From CAG-873 sp910578365 (GTDB taxonomy: Bacteria; Bacteroidota; Bacteroidia; Bacteroidales; Muribaculaceae): DNA of 64,000 nucleotides. The DNA lies in contig OX620685.1 of assembly GCA_951635545.1 (NCBI GenBank), forward strand, positions 1,488,001-1,552,000. Reading direction: 5' to 3'. Below are positions 35,291 to 44,860 of the stretch, in pieces. The notes below the pieces were generated by a model. The model did not search any database. It was not told the DNA's origin and saw only the letters and a program-made list of their open reading frames with translations. The stretch's first letter is position 1. Each line of letters starts with the position of its first letter. A program made the position numbers and the translations under genes.

Positions 35291-36752
35291 TAAATGCGGC
35301 CTGCAGTTCTTCCAGGTCGCTGAAGTGGTGTTTCTTGTCGCCTATTATCTGGTAGTCCTCGTGGCCTTTGCCTGCCACCAATATCACATCGCCGGGCTGA
35401 GCCAGGGCCACTGCGGTGCGTATTGCCTCGCGGCGGTTGCATATGCTCAAGGTGCGGGCAGCCTGGTCGGCATCGAGTCCGGCGCGCATGTCGGCCAGTA
35501 TAGCCTCGGGGTTTTCATTGCGTGGATTGTCGGAGGTCAGTATCAGGCGGTCGCTGCGTCGTGCGGCAGCTTCGGCCATCAGGGGGCGTTTGCCGTGGTC
35601 GCGGTTGCCTCCGGCTCCGCACACGGTAATAATGTGTCGTTTGCAGCCGCATACCTCGCGGAGAGTGTCGAGTACGTTTATCAGCGCGTCGGGGGTGTGG
35701 GCGTAGTCAACCACGCCGGTGATGGTGCGGTCGGGGTTGGTCACTGTCTGGAAGCGGCCTGCCACCGGGCGCAGACGGCTCATGTTCAGTAAGGTGCTAT
35801 CCTTATCGTGGCCCAGCAGGCGCCATGCTCCGTACACGGCCAGCAGGTTGCCGGCATTGAAACGGCCAGTAAACATGGTTTCCACTTCGGTGCCGTCGAT
35901 TTCCAGCAGCATGCCGTCGAGGCGGTCCTCCAGCGGGCGGGCGGTGAAGTCGGCATCGCGCTGTATCGAGTAGCCGGCTTTGCTGGCGCAGGTGTTCTGG
36001 AGCATCACTGTGCCGTGGCTGTCGTCGAGGTTCACCAGTGCGAAAGCGTCGTCGCCAAGGCCGTCGAAGAAGCTCTTTTTAGCCTTGAGGTATGCGTCGA
36101 AGGTTTTGTGATAGTCGAGATGGTCGCGGGTGAGATTGGTGAATATGCCGCCTTTGAAGTGCAGACCGGCAATTCGGCGTTGCTGTGCGGCATGGCTGCT
36201 TACTTCCATTGCAGCGAAGGTGCAGCCGGCCTCCACCATATTGTGCAGCAGACGGTGTATGGTCAGAGGGTCGGGAGTGGTCTGCACGGCCTCGTACACG
36301 GTGGTATCGACTATGTTGCTTACGGTTGACAGCAGTCCGGCTTTGCAGCCGCTCATGCGAGCCATTTCATAAAGCAGAGTCGCAATGGTGGTTTTGCCGT
36401 TGGTGCCGGTCACGCCCACCAGGGTGAGCTTCCGGCTGGGGTTGCCGTACCATTGCGAGGCCAGGCAGCCCAGAGCGTGGGCCGAGTCGGCCACGCGGAT
36501 AAAGCAGACATTCCGGGGCATTTCGCCGGGGAATTCCTCGCAGACTATGGCAGAGGCGCCTGCGGCCACTGCCGCGGGTATGAAGCGGTGTCCGTCGACG
36601 TTTACACCGCGGACGGCCACGAACATAGTGCCCGGCGCTGCCAGTCGTGAATCGGCGGTAAGCAGGCTTATATCGGTGTTCTGCGGTCCGGCAATTTCTA
36701 CCGGGGTGATTGCTTTGAGCAGAGCGTGCAGATTTTGTGATGCTTCGGTCAT
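35271..36752 (-). CDS. murE: UDP-N-acetylmuramoyl-tripeptide synthetase MurE
   Basis: This 493-residue ligase adds the third residue of the peptide stem. The ATP loop is VTGTNGKTTIATLLYEM (near 113). The substrate motif is SDNPRNENPEAIL: DNPR indicates meso-diaminopimelate as the amino acid. Other motifs are MEVSSHAAQQRR and VDYAHTPDAL. The final residues SLFNN and the stop are encoded by the terminal arm of the 321-bp repeat, so the natural C-terminus has been replaced or extended by repeat sequence. The catalytic parts are intact. Confidence 0.95.
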   Translation of the reverse strand: MTEASQNLHALLKAITPVEIAGPQNTDISLLTADSRLAAPGTMFVAVRGVNVDGHRFIPAAVAAGASAIVCEEFPGEMPRNVCFIRVADSAHALGCLASQWYGNPSRKLTLVGVTGTNGKTTIATLLYEMARMSGCKAGLLSTVSNIVDTTVYEAVQTTPDPLTIHRLLHNMVEAGCTFAAMEVSSHAAQQRRIAGLHFKGGIFTNLTRDHLDYHKTFDAYLKAKKSFFDGLGDDAFALVNLDDSHGTVMLQNTCASKAGYSIQRDADFTARPLEDRLDGMLLEIDGTEVETMFTGRFNAGNLLAVYGAWRLLGHDKDSTLLNMSRLRPVAGRFQTVTNPDRTITGVVDYAHTPDALINVLDTLREVCGCKRHIITVCGAGGNRDHGKRPLMAEAAARRSDRLILTSDNPRNENPEAILADMRAGLDADQAARTLSICNRREAIRTAVALAQPGDVILVAGKGHEDYQIIGDKKHHFSDLEELQAAFKSLFNN

Positions 36753-36774
36753 TTTGCTGGTTATGAATATGTTT

Positions 36775-38967
36775 TTATCGGCCAGGAGCTTTCTGGCTGA
36801 GAGTAAGCGTTACTTTGGAGCCTTTCGGGGCGGGAGAGCCGGCTGCCGGAGTCTGTGATACTACTGACCCCTGGCCGTTGAAAGCCACGTTGTAGCCGGC
36901 CTTCTCCAGTTTTACCAGGGCCTGGCGCAGCCCCAGGTGCTCTACGTCGGGCACGGTGCCGCGCACAGTTTTGCCGGGGGTGCGGCTGATTTTGGCTGCG
37001 GGGGCATAGTTCTGTATCACGGAGGCGCCTGTAGTGGCGTCGTCGAAAGCATACAGGTTGGCCGGCGAAGGTTCGGCCGGCGCGTTGTCGTGGAAGTCCG
37101 ACGGATTTCCGAACATGCCGCGAGAGTACATCTTCATGGCAATGTTCTTGAACACACGTCCGCTGGTGCTCCATGGGCCGTAGCCGGGCTTTGGATGCGA
37201 CACCAGTACCATGAGGGTGTATTTGGGCTTCTCGTAGGGGAAGAAGCCGCAGAACGACAATCGGTAGGCTCCTTGTATGTACCCCGGGGCCACCGGAATC
37301 TCGGGATGGCGCGGGTCGCGTTCGCGGGCAATCTTCGCAGTGCCGGTCTTGCCGGCGAAGTTAAATGGGTCGTCCTTGCCTTTGAGGCGCCAGGCTGTTC
37401 CGCCCGGCTTCAGGTTCACTACGCCGTAGAGCATCTCACGTATTATTCGGGCATTGGCCGGCGAGCAGATGCTGTCGCGCACGTAGCTCACTTTCAGCAG
37501 CGAGTCGGTACCGTCGGCCATACGCAGAGCCTGCATCAGGCGTGGCTTCACAAATTTGCCGTCGTTGGCGATGGCGTTATATAAGGCGCAGGTGTACAGC
37601 GGGGGCACCATGCAGCCGTAGCCGAATGCCTGCTGGGCCAGAGTCACCAGGCCGCCGGCTTTGGGGTCAAGGGTGGGGAACCAGGCCGGGCGTTCGCCGG
37701 CTATGCCTGTGCCCCAGCGCTCCATAAGGCCCAGCTTGCGAACCCGCTCGCGGTAGCTGTTGAGGTCGCTGCGGAACTGCGGCACCATGAGTTTGGCAAA
37801 GCTGATGTTCGACGAGTAGGGTATTATCTCCATCAGGCTCAGGGTGCTTGTGGGCGAGAAGTGGGTGTCGCGGACACGGTAGTTTGAAATCATATATCCG
37901 CCGTGTTCGGTGGTAAAGCTCTGGTTGAGGTTGGCAAAGCCGTCCTCCAGGGCAATCACCATGCTCACGGCCTTGAGTACCGAGCCCGGCTCGTAGGCCT
38001 GTACGGCGCGGTTCATTGCCTCGATGTAGCGTCCGGTGCCGGGTATTGTGTCGCGTTCGAGGTTGGATATGGCCTTGATGTCGCCGGTGGCCACTTCCAT
38101 CAGTATGGCGGTGCCCCATTCGGCATTGGTTTCGCGCAGGATTTCTTCGAGTTCATGCTCCATTATGTCCTGCATGGTAATGTCGATAGTGGTCAGTATG
38201 GTGTATCCGTCCTGCTGCGGCTCTACGGTCCAGGGCGCCACCCGGTTGGTGAACATCACCTTGGTGGCTTTGCCGGGTTTGCCGTACAGCAGCGAGTCGA
38301 GAGCCCTCTCCAGGCCCGAAATGCCGTGCTTTTCGCCGCCTTTCACCTCGCCTACGCGGCCTATGCTCAGTTTGGCCATTTCGCCGTATGGGTATCGGCG
38401 CACCAGCACCGGCTCGGCGGTGAGTCCGGTTTTGTTGGGGTTGCGGCTACGCTTGAAGAATGGGAAGTTGCGTATGCGCTCAACCTGGTCGAACGGAATC
38501 TGGCGCAGCAGCAGGTAGCTGCGCGAGCGTTTCGAGCGGGTCAGGGTCAGAGGATATTCGAGTTTGGTTTTCCACTGCTCGCGAGTACGCACCGGAAAGT
38601 AGCGGCTGAGCGAGTCGGCCAGCGAGTCTATGGCGTTGCTGTATGCCTCAATCATGAAGCGGTCGGCTCGGAAGTCCATGCGCACGTTGTAGTAGTTGAG
38701 GTTGGTGGCCAGGATGCTGCCGTCGCATGCGAGTATATCGCCTCGTTTCGGTTTTATGGCAATTGTGTCGTTGAGTGTGGCCTCGGCTTTGGCGTTCCAT
38801 GCCCCGGCGTTTATGACAGTGGTGTTGAACAGCATGAACACAATTGTGCCTGCTACGAACACAATGGCCAGCGACAGCATGGCCAGTCGGCCCAGAATGT
38901 GGCTGCGGCGGCTCTGGGCTGATACTGCTTTTCTGTTGTTGTCGGGGCGTCGTCTGCTGGTAGTCAT
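36775..38967 (-). CDS. ftsI: Penicillin-binding protein FtsI (PBP3-type) with PASTA domain
   Basis: This 730-residue division transpeptidase has an N-terminal transmembrane helix (about residues 27-50), a pedestal region and the transpeptidase domain with SxxK in EPGSVLKAVS (near 330), SxN in YSSNISFAK, and KTG in NFAGKTGTAKI (near 555). The last about 60 residues form one PASTA domain (TVPDVEHLGLRQALVKLEK to VTLTLSQ). It follows ftsL with a four-base overlap. It is the partner of FtsW. Confidence 0.95.
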   Translation of the reverse strand: MTTSRRRPDNNRKAVSAQSRRSHILGRLAMLSLAIVFVAGTIVFMLFNTTVINAGAWNAKAEATLNDTIAIKPKRGDILACDGSILATNLNYYNVRMDFRADRFMIEAYSNAIDSLADSLSRYFPVRTREQWKTKLEYPLTLTRSKRSRSYLLLRQIPFDQVERIRNFPFFKRSRNPNKTGLTAEPVLVRRYPYGEMAKLSIGRVGEVKGGEKHGISGLERALDSLLYGKPGKATKVMFTNRVAPWTVEPQQDGYTILTTIDITMQDIMEHELEEILRETNAEWGTAILMEVATGDIKAISNLERDTIPGTGRYIEAMNRAVQAYEPGSVLKAVSMVIALEDGFANLNQSFTTEHGGYMISNYRVRDTHFSPTSTLSLMEIIPYSSNISFAKLMVPQFRSDLNSYRERVRKLGLMERWGTGIAGERPAWFPTLDPKAGGLVTLAQQAFGYGCMVPPLYTCALYNAIANDGKFVKPRLMQALRMADGTDSLLKVSYVRDSICSPANARIIREMLYGVVNLKPGGTAWRLKGKDDPFNFAGKTGTAKIARERDPRHPEIPVAPGYIQGAYRLSFCGFFPYEKPKYTLMVLVSHPKPGYGPWSTSGRVFKNIAMKMYSRGMFGNPSDFHDNAPAEPSPANLYAFDDATTGASVIQNYAPAAKISRTPGKTVRGTVPDVEHLGLRQALVKLEKAGYNVAFNGQGSVVSQTPAAGSPAPKGSKVTLTLSQKAPGR

Positions 38968-39332
38968 TCTGCCGGGGTATAAGAGAGTTTGAACGGAGGC
39001 TGTTGCTGTACTGCCAGGCCAAGGCCGAGCGAGTCGGCTTTGTGCTGGATTGCCGATTCGCGCACCGAGGTCATGTAGATGGAGCGTTCACGCTGCAGCT
39101 GAGTGCGCACCACCTGATTTTTGGTGCGCAGCTTGGTTATGGTTTCCATGCCGGTGACACAGTCGTACCGGTTGGCTATGTAAATCATCAGCAGTGCCAG
39201 AATCAGCACAGTCTGTACCATGTAGCGGCGGAAGAAGTGGCTCGACACAAGACTGCCGTGAGCAATTCGCTCGGTGGCCTTGCTGAGTTGTTGTCCGCCT
39301 TGTTGTGTGAATTTGCTGAGTCGTTTAGTCAT
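38964..39332 (-). CDS. ftsL: FtsL-like division protein
   Basis: This protein of about 122 residues was started at MTKRLSKFTQQGG; an upstream TTG extension of 30 residues overlaps rsmH and is unlikely. One transmembrane helix (about residues 38-57, YMVQTVLILALLMIYIANRY) is followed by a short coiled-coil-like segment (TKLRTKNQVVRTQLQRERSI). The Bacteroidota FtsL family is recognised by size, layout and place between rsmH and ftsI, not by strong sequence identity. Confidence 0.85.
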   Translation of the reverse strand: MTKRLSKFTQQGGQQLSKATERIAHGSLVSSHFFRRYMVQTVLILALLMIYIANRYDCVTGMETITKLRTKNQVVRTQLQRERSIYMTSVRESAIQHKADSLGLGLAVQQQPPFKLSYTPAE

Positions 39333-39366
39333 CGTTTTTTTCTGTGATGGACTGAAAGGTTTAAAT

Positions 39367-40275
39367 TTACAGTTTTTCGGCCACCCGCAGTTTTGCGCTT
39401 CGGCTGCGCGGGTTGCGCTCAATCTCTTCGGCGTCGGGCACGATTGGTTTACTATTTACGGCTCGCAACGGAGCATTCACGCGACCGAAGAAGTCTTTGT
39501 CCTGGCGCCCCTCGATGTTGCCGCATTTGATAAAGTTTTTTACCAGCCGGTCTTCGAGCGAGTGATAGGTTATTATAGCCAGGCGTCCGCCGGGGCGCAG
39601 GGAGTCGCGGGCCTGCTCCAGAAAGCTGCTCAGGGCCGATAGTTCGCCGTTGACTTCGATGCGCAGAGCCTGGAATATCTGGGCCAGTTCTTTCTTTTCC
39701 TGTCGGGGGTTCACCAAGGGGCGCACAGTGTCGAGCAGCTGCGATATGGTTTGCAACGGGGCTGCCTCGCGGGCCTTGACTATGGCTGCTGCCAGGCGGC
39801 GCGACTGTCGCAGTTCGCCGTAGAGGTACAGCAGGTCGGCCAGGCGCTCGGGGGTGTAGCTGTTGAGCACGGTGGCTGCGGTGAGGCGTGCGCTACGGTT
39901 CATGCGCATATCGAGAGGACCGTCGCTGCGGAACGAGAAACCGCGGTCGCCGTCGTCGAAGTGGTGGAACGATACGCCCAGGTCGGCCAGGATGCCGTCG
40001 ACCGGCAGTGCCTTGTAGTAGCGCAGGAAGTTGCTTAGAAAGCGGAAATTGCCATGGATAAGCGTAAGGGCAGTCCGGGGTGTGGCGCGGTCGAGCGCGT
40101 CGCTGTCCTGGTCGAACGAATACAGCTGTCCGCTGCCCTGCAGGGCCTCGAGAATAGCACGTGAGTGGCCACCTCCGCCATAAGTGGCGTCGACATAGTG
40201 GCCGCCGGGCTTTATTGCCAATGCCTCGATGGTTTGCGGCAGCAGTGCCGGTATGTGATAAATTTCCTGATTCAT
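39367..40275 (-). CDS. rsmH: 16S rRNA (cytosine1402-N4)-methyltransferase
   Basis: This 302-residue enzyme (formerly MraW) methylates C1402 of 16S rRNA. SAM-binding motifs are GGHYVDATYGGGGHSRAIL (near 27) and DGILADLGVSFHHFDDGDRGF; the late motif RLAIITYHSLEDRLVKNF is typical. It is the first gene of the dcw cluster here, because no mraZ precedes it in the window. Confidence 0.96.
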   Translation of the reverse strand: MNQEIYHIPALLPQTIEALAIKPGGHYVDATYGGGGHSRAILEALQGSGQLYSFDQDSDALDRATPRTALTLIHGNFRFLSNFLRYYKALPVDGILADLGVSFHHFDDGDRGFSFRSDGPLDMRMNRSARLTAATVLNSYTPERLADLLYLYGELRQSRRLAAAIVKAREAAPLQTISQLLDTVRPLVNPRQEKKELAQIFQALRIEVNGELSALSSFLEQARDSLRPGGRLAIITYHSLEDRLVKNFIKCGNIEGRQDKDFFGRVNAPLRAVNSKPIVPDAEEIERNPRSRSAKLRVAEKL

Positions 40276-40318
40276 AGCGTTTTGACCTTTGGGCTTCCTT
40301 GACGTAGTTTTTAGAGTG

Positions 40319-40326
40319 TAAAGTTA
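40319..40326 (-). promoter_or_regulatory. -7-like element before rsmH (TAACTTTA)
   Basis: TAACTTTA (one mismatch to TAnnTTTG) lies about 44 bp before the rsmH ATG in an AT-rich stretch. It is the best candidate for the promoter of the dcw cluster, although the -33 spacing is loose. Confidence 0.4.
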
Positions 40327-40383
40327 GTGAAAATCTGTCAATAATTTGCAACAACAAATCGTTTTTTATATAAATTTATGTGA

Positions 40384-40683
40384 TTAGGCAAAAAAACACC
40401 CCGGAATTTGCATTTGCAAATCCGGGCATAATGGCGTATGTGCCCGTAAGGCGACATTATTCAATCGAGGCTTTCGACGGGGCCAGGGCGCGCCATGCCA
40501 GACCGCCGGGTTGACGTGACAGCCTGATGTGCCGCCTATGGCATAGCAAAGACACAGAAGCACCAGGCCAAAACACAGGCCGACACCAAGAACTCCGATT
40601 TTAGGGCCGGCCAAAACCGCGCTGCCGCAGGCGAGAATCACCAGAAACATTGTACCGATGCCCTCAGCTAATAATTTCTTCAT
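40384..40683 (-). pseudogene. Aquaporin (MIP family) remnant, C-terminally deleted
   Basis: The first 61 residues match the start of an AqpZ-type water or glycerol channel: EGIGTMFLVILACGSAVLAG and a second helix with GTSGCHVNPAV, the first NPA box. The normal protein continues for about 160 residues with four more helices and a second NPA. Here the reading runs into WHGAPWPRRKPRL and other non-channel sequence, ending in the terminator. It is a decayed gene. Confidence 0.75.
40390..40426 (-). terminator. Terminator of the aquaporin remnant
   Basis: On the minus strand CCCGGATTTGCA pairs with TGCAAATTCCGGG (one bulge), then GTGTTTTTTT follows. It is a canonical rho-independent terminator left over from the ancestral channel gene, and it insulates the dcw promoter from upstream transcription. 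Confidence 0.75.
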
Positions 40684-40725
40684 AAATAAACGTTTAAAAC
40701 ATGTTTCTATATATAACGTAGATTT

Positions 40726-41046
40726 AGAGGGTGTTTAATAATAAATGTTAATTCCCGGCCGAAAATCGCGTGGCGAATTTTGCTCTGAATTGAAGGAGCA
40801 TAGCGAGCTATGTGACTGAAATGAAGAGCTAAAGGCGCCCGTGATTTGCGAGTGGAATGGTAATTTCTGTATCAACATTATTTTTTGAATTAATGAATTT
40901 TTAAAGTTACCCCCGCCTTGGCGTCTCTTTTGCTGAATTGCTAAAATTCATCAGTCACGTAGCTCGCTACGCTCCTCCTTCATTTATAGCAATTTAGCTA
41001 AAAGATACGCCACCGGGAATTTAACATTTATTATTAAACGCCCTCT
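40726..41046. repeat. 321-bp palindromic intergenic repeat, copy 2
   Basis: The arms begin AGAGGGTGTTTAATAATAAA at the left and, read from the right end, AGAGGGCGTTTAATAATAAA. Internal hairpins are CATAG-CGAG-CTATG at 40799-40812 and CGTAG-CTCG-CTACG at 40958-40971. Length and plan equal copy 1, with most of the primary sequence changed. Together with flanks it makes the gap 40684-41182 gene-free. Confidence 0.8.
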
Positions 41047-41154
41047 TAGCCGTTTTGTTTCGACAGGCAGAGCCGACAGCAGTTTTGTCCCTGTCAATGC
41101 ACTTGCCGAATATTTAAATTTATTTAAAAACACAGTAATTACGGGTATTATGAC

Positions 41155-41162
41155 TAACTTTG
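41155..41162 (+). promoter_or_regulatory. -7 element of the DUF2723 operon (TAACTTTG)
   Basis: An exact TAnnTTTG match 20 bp before the ATG at 41183. Because it overlaps the upstream in-frame ATG at 41150, it argues for the downstream start. The -33 box is unclear. Confidence 0.6.
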
Positions 41163-41182
41163 TCAATTATTCAAATTCCAAG

Positions 41183-44100
41183 ATGAGAAAGTACAATATT
41201 ATAAACAACTCGCTCGGTTGGTTCTGCTTCCTTGTGGCGGCTGTGACCTACCTGCTCACAATCGAGCCTACGGCGAGTTTCTGGGATTGTCCCGAATTCA
41301 TCCTGCAAGGTGCCAAACTTGAAATCGGTCATCCGCCGGGCAACCCCATATTTATGCTTGCTGCCCGATTTTTCATCACTCTTTTCGGTAACAATATGGC
41401 CACTGCCGCCGTGGTGGTGAACTGTATGTCGGCCCTGCTCAGTGCCGCAACCATATTGCTGCTGTTTTGGACTATAACACATCTGATAAGGCGTCTTATA
41501 GTGCGCGACGACGCCACCGAAATATCATGGCCGCGCCTTGCCCTGATTATGGGCGGAGGCCTCTGCGGCGCTCTGGCATACACCTGGAGCGACACCTTCT
41601 GGTACTCGGCCGTCGAAGGCGAGGTATATGCTTTCTCCAGTTTCTGTACAGCCCTGGTATTCTGGCTGATACTCAAATGGGAAAACCGCGCCGACAGGCC
41701 CAACTCCGACCGCTATCTGCTGCTTATAGCATACGTGATAGGTATTTCTATAGCTGTACACTTGCTCAACCTGCTGTGTATTCCGGCCATCGGTCTGGTA
41801 TTCTACTACCGTAAATATAAAAAAGTCAACGCCGTAGGTTCGCTGATTGCCCTTGGTGTCAGCTGTGTGGTAGTGGCCCTTATACTATACGGCCTCGTAC
41901 CGGGCGTGATGAAGATGAGCCAGTTCGTAGAGCGTATGTTCGTGAACGGCTTCGGTGCATCGTACAACCTTGGTGTGCTTGTGTATGCCATAGCACTTGT
42001 GGCAGTGCTGGTATGGAGTATGGTGAGCTTCGACCGCCAGCGCAGCACCCGCGCCATGAAGTGGTCGTTCTTCCTCGGAGTGCTGCTTTCGGGCATATTT
42101 CTTATAGGCCACGGAGCGGTACTGCCCTGCCTGCTGACTGCCGCTTTGGGCGTGTGGCTGATGTTCTTCTGCCACAAAGTGCCGGTGCGTATTCTCAATC
42201 TCATAGTTACCTCCATACTGGTGATATTCATAGGCTATTCGTCGTATGCGCTGCTGCTTATCCGCTCCAACGCCAATACGCCCATGAACCAGAACGCTCC
42301 GGACAATGTGTTCACTCTGGCCTCATACCTCAACCGCGAACAGTACGGCGAGTCGCCCCTGTTCTATGGCCCGACGGTTATCGATGAACTCTATACCGAG
42401 CGCTATCAGGACGATAGCGGCGCCGTACACGAGCTGATGTACTTCGACGACAAGGGCTACATCCTCACCAAAGAAGAAATGGACGGCAACGGAGTGTATC
42501 CGCTGCTGTACGGCGACGACGGCTACCCCGTGAACGACTCCGAGCCCCGCTATGTGAAGAAAACCAAACTCTCGTCCGACGAATCCGACGAATACGTGGA
42601 GGTCCCCGGCGACCCTCACTATGTGTATTTCCCGGCATCGAAAGTCCTCTTTCCCCGCATGCACAACGCCGGCTCCAACCGCGGCTACCGCTCATGGTCC
42701 GAAATGCCGTCGAAGAAAGTACCGCAGGAAGTATTCAGGCAGTTCGCAGTCGACGAGCTGTCGATGGACGACGGCCACGGCGGCAAAATATATGCCGCGC
42801 CTCTGGATATGGTGCGCCCTGTGCTTGAACACGAAGGTATTACCGAAATGGTCGACCGCAGTGCCACCCCCGGCATATATCCATATTTCGACATGATTAA
42901 GTCCGATTACCAGTACAACCTGCGCTACTTCCTCAACTACCAGCTCAACCATATGTACTGGCGCTACTTTATGTGGAACTTCGCAGGCCGTCAGAACGAT
43001 ATTCCCGGCAACGGCGAACCTCAGTATGGTAACTGGATTTCAGGCATACCCTTCATCGACAACGCTCGTCTGGGCGACCAGAGCCTTCTGCCCGCGGAAT
43101 ATGGCAGCGGCAACAAGGGCCACAACGTATTCTACATGCTGCCCCTGGTGCTGGGTATAATTGGTCTGCTGTGGCAGTCGCTCTACCGCCACCGCGCCGA
43201 TGCCGAGCGCGGCATACAGCAGTTCTGGGTGGTATTCTTCCTCTTCTTTATGACAGGCATAGCCATTGTGCTGTATCTCAACCAGACTCCCGGTCAGCCG
43301 CGTGAGCGCGATTATGCTTTCGCGGGGTCGTTCTATGCCTTTGCAATATGGATAGGCATGGCAGTACCCGCCCTGGGCGTGATACTCGGCGACTTTATGC
43401 GCAAACTCAAAAAGCAGAAGAGCGATACCGAAGAAAGCGGCGACAGCCTTCACTGGGCATGGGTGCTGCCGGCTGTGCTGATAGGCCTGCTGGTGCCACT
43501 GCAGATGGTGTCGCAGACCTGGGACGACCACGACCGTTCCGGACGATACACCGCCCGCGACTTCGGCATGAACTACCTGTCGTCGGTCGACGACAACGCT
43601 GTCATATTCACCTACGGCGACAACGATACCTTCCCGCTGTGGTATGCTCAGGAAGTTGAAGGGTACCGCACTGATGTAAAGGTGGTAAACCTCTCGTACT
43701 ATACATCCGAATGGTATGTCAACTCGCTGCGCATGCCGCACCATGGCAGCATGCCGATCGACATCATGGCACAGCCCCGCAACCTTGCCTACCGCTCGCT
43801 GATGATTCGCCCCGCTGAACAGAAAGAGGCCAAAACCGAGCGTGTCGATGCCGTAACTGCATTCACCGACTACTACAGCCAGGACCCCGAAACAGCGGTA
43901 TGGCGCTACCCCAACTTCTATATCGCCAGCGACTCGGCCGGTGCCGTCAAGGCATTCGATATGGCTCCCGGCTCGGTGAACTATGAGCTGGGTTTCCGTC
44001 CGGTTGACCTGCAGCATAACTTCAACACCGGCGCAAGCCGCTACCAGAACGGCGCACTGATGATGGACCTCGTGGCCACCAATGCCGCCAAAGGCTGGCC

Positions 44101-44857
44101 GCGCCCCCTGTACTTTGCCGTGACAGTGCCCGAAGGCGAACGCAGTGGATTCAGCCGCTACGTTTACTCCACCGGTATGGCCGACCAGATTACTCCATTC
44201 GACCAGGCTGCGGTGTCGCCAACCGTCGAGAAGGCATACGCCAACATAGTGGAGAAATACCGCTGGGGCGGTCTTGACGCTCCCGACGCCGACCGTCTTT
44301 ACCTCGACGAAACCGTGCGACGCATGGTAATCTCAACCCGCGAAACCCTGCTCCAGACCGCACTCGACCTGAGCCTCACCGGTTCGCTGCCTGCTTCGGC
44401 GCAAGCACGAGAATATGCACGCAAGCACGGCCTGACGGTGCCTGAAACACGCAACGATATGGCCCGCTATATGCTGCAGCTGCTTGAGGAGAAACTGCCC
44501 GTGAAAGCTCAGCTGCGAGCCGGTGCGCACGCCGTGCGTGAGATTCAGATTTATCTCGACCTCTATGCCGCCACCGGCAACAAGGCCGACCTGCAGGCTG
44601 CACGCAGCATTATCGACCAGGAGCTGCCTCGATACAAACGCATCAACCAATATGCCGAAAGCCTTGGCTCCGACAGATACCGCAAGGCCGGACGAGATCT
44701 CGAATACGACGTCCAGGTATACCATTCGCTCCAGCGCCAGGCCGACCAGATCAAGGAGTACGAAGAGGGCAAGAAACCCGAAATCACTCCCGATTACGCG
44801 CAGCAGCTCAAACAGATGGCTCTCGAAGAGGGCTCTGTAAAAGACTCCATACTGTAG
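41183..44857 (+). CDS. DUF2723 protein, O-mannosyltransferase-like membrane glycosyltransferase
   Basis: This protein of about 1224 residues starts at MRKYNIINNSLGWFCFLVAA, which sits on the correct side of the promoter. The N-terminal DUF2723 region begins with SFWDCPEFILQGAKLEIGHP, where acidic residues near the first extracytoplasmic loop are typical of GT-C enzymes. About a dozen transmembrane helices lie before residue 800, followed by a soluble TPR-like C-terminal part. The family is linked to protein O-glycosylation in Bacteroidota, but the substrate is unknown. It heads a three-gene operon. Confidence 0.88.
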   Translation: MRKYNIINNSLGWFCFLVAAVTYLLTIEPTASFWDCPEFILQGAKLEIGHPPGNPIFMLAARFFITLFGNNMATAAVVVNCMSALLSAATILLLFWTITHLIRRLIVRDDATEISWPRLALIMGGGLCGALAYTWSDTFWYSAVEGEVYAFSSFCTALVFWLILKWENRADRPNSDRYLLLIAYVIGISIAVHLLNLLCIPAIGLVFYYRKYKKVNAVGSLIALGVSCVVVALILYGLVPGVMKMSQFVERMFVNGFGASYNLGVLVYAIALVAVLVWSMVSFDRQRSTRAMKWSFFLGVLLSGIFLIGHGAVLPCLLTAALGVWLMFFCHKVPVRILNLIVTSILVIFIGYSSYALLLIRSNANTPMNQNAPDNVFTLASYLNREQYGESPLFYGPTVIDELYTERYQDDSGAVHELMYFDDKGYILTKEEMDGNGVYPLLYGDDGYPVNDSEPRYVKKTKLSSDESDEYVEVPGDPHYVYFPASKVLFPRMHNAGSNRGYRSWSEMPSKKVPQEVFRQFAVDELSMDDGHGGKIYAAPLDMVRPVLEHEGITEMVDRSATPGIYPYFDMIKSDYQYNLRYFLNYQLNHMYWRYFMWNFAGRQNDIPGNGEPQYGNWISGIPFIDNARLGDQSLLPAEYGSGNKGHNVFYMLPLVLGIIGLLWQSLYRHRADAERGIQQFWVVFFLFFMTGIAIVLYLNQTPGQPRERDYAFAGSFYAFAIWIGMAVPALGVILGDFMRKLKKQKSDTEESGDSLHWAWVLPAVLIGLLVPLQMVSQTWDDHDRSGRYTARDFGMNYLSSVDDNAVIFTYGDNDTFPLWYAQEVEGYRTDVKVVNLSYYTSEWYVNSLRMPHHGSMPIDIMAQPRNLAYRSLMIRPAEQKEAKTERVDAVTAFTDYYSQDPETAVWRYPNFYIASDSAGAVKAFDMAPGSVNYELGFRPVDLQHNFNTGASRYQNGALMMDLVATNAAKGWPRPLYFAVTVPEGERSGFSRYVYSTGMADQITPFDQAAVSPTVEKAYANIVEKYRWGGLDAPDADRLYLDETVRRMVISTRETLLQTALDLSLTGSLPASAQAREYARKHGLTVPETRNDMARYMLQLLEEKLPVKAQLRAGAHAVREIQIYLDLYAATGNKADLQAARSIIDQELPRYKRINQYAESLGSDRYRKAGRDLEYDVQVYHSLQRQADQIKEYEEGKKPEITPDYAQQLKQMALEEGSVKDSIL

Positions 44858-44860
44858 GCG

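Noticed and set aside
37903..38922. A 339-codon plus-strand ORF inside ftsI
   Set aside because: Shadow of ftsI; no domain and no promoter or ribosome-binding context.
43040..44017. A 325-codon minus-strand ORF inside the DUF2723 gene
   Set aside because: It is antisense to a well-supported coding frame, rich in His and Val typical of shadow frames, and has no start context.
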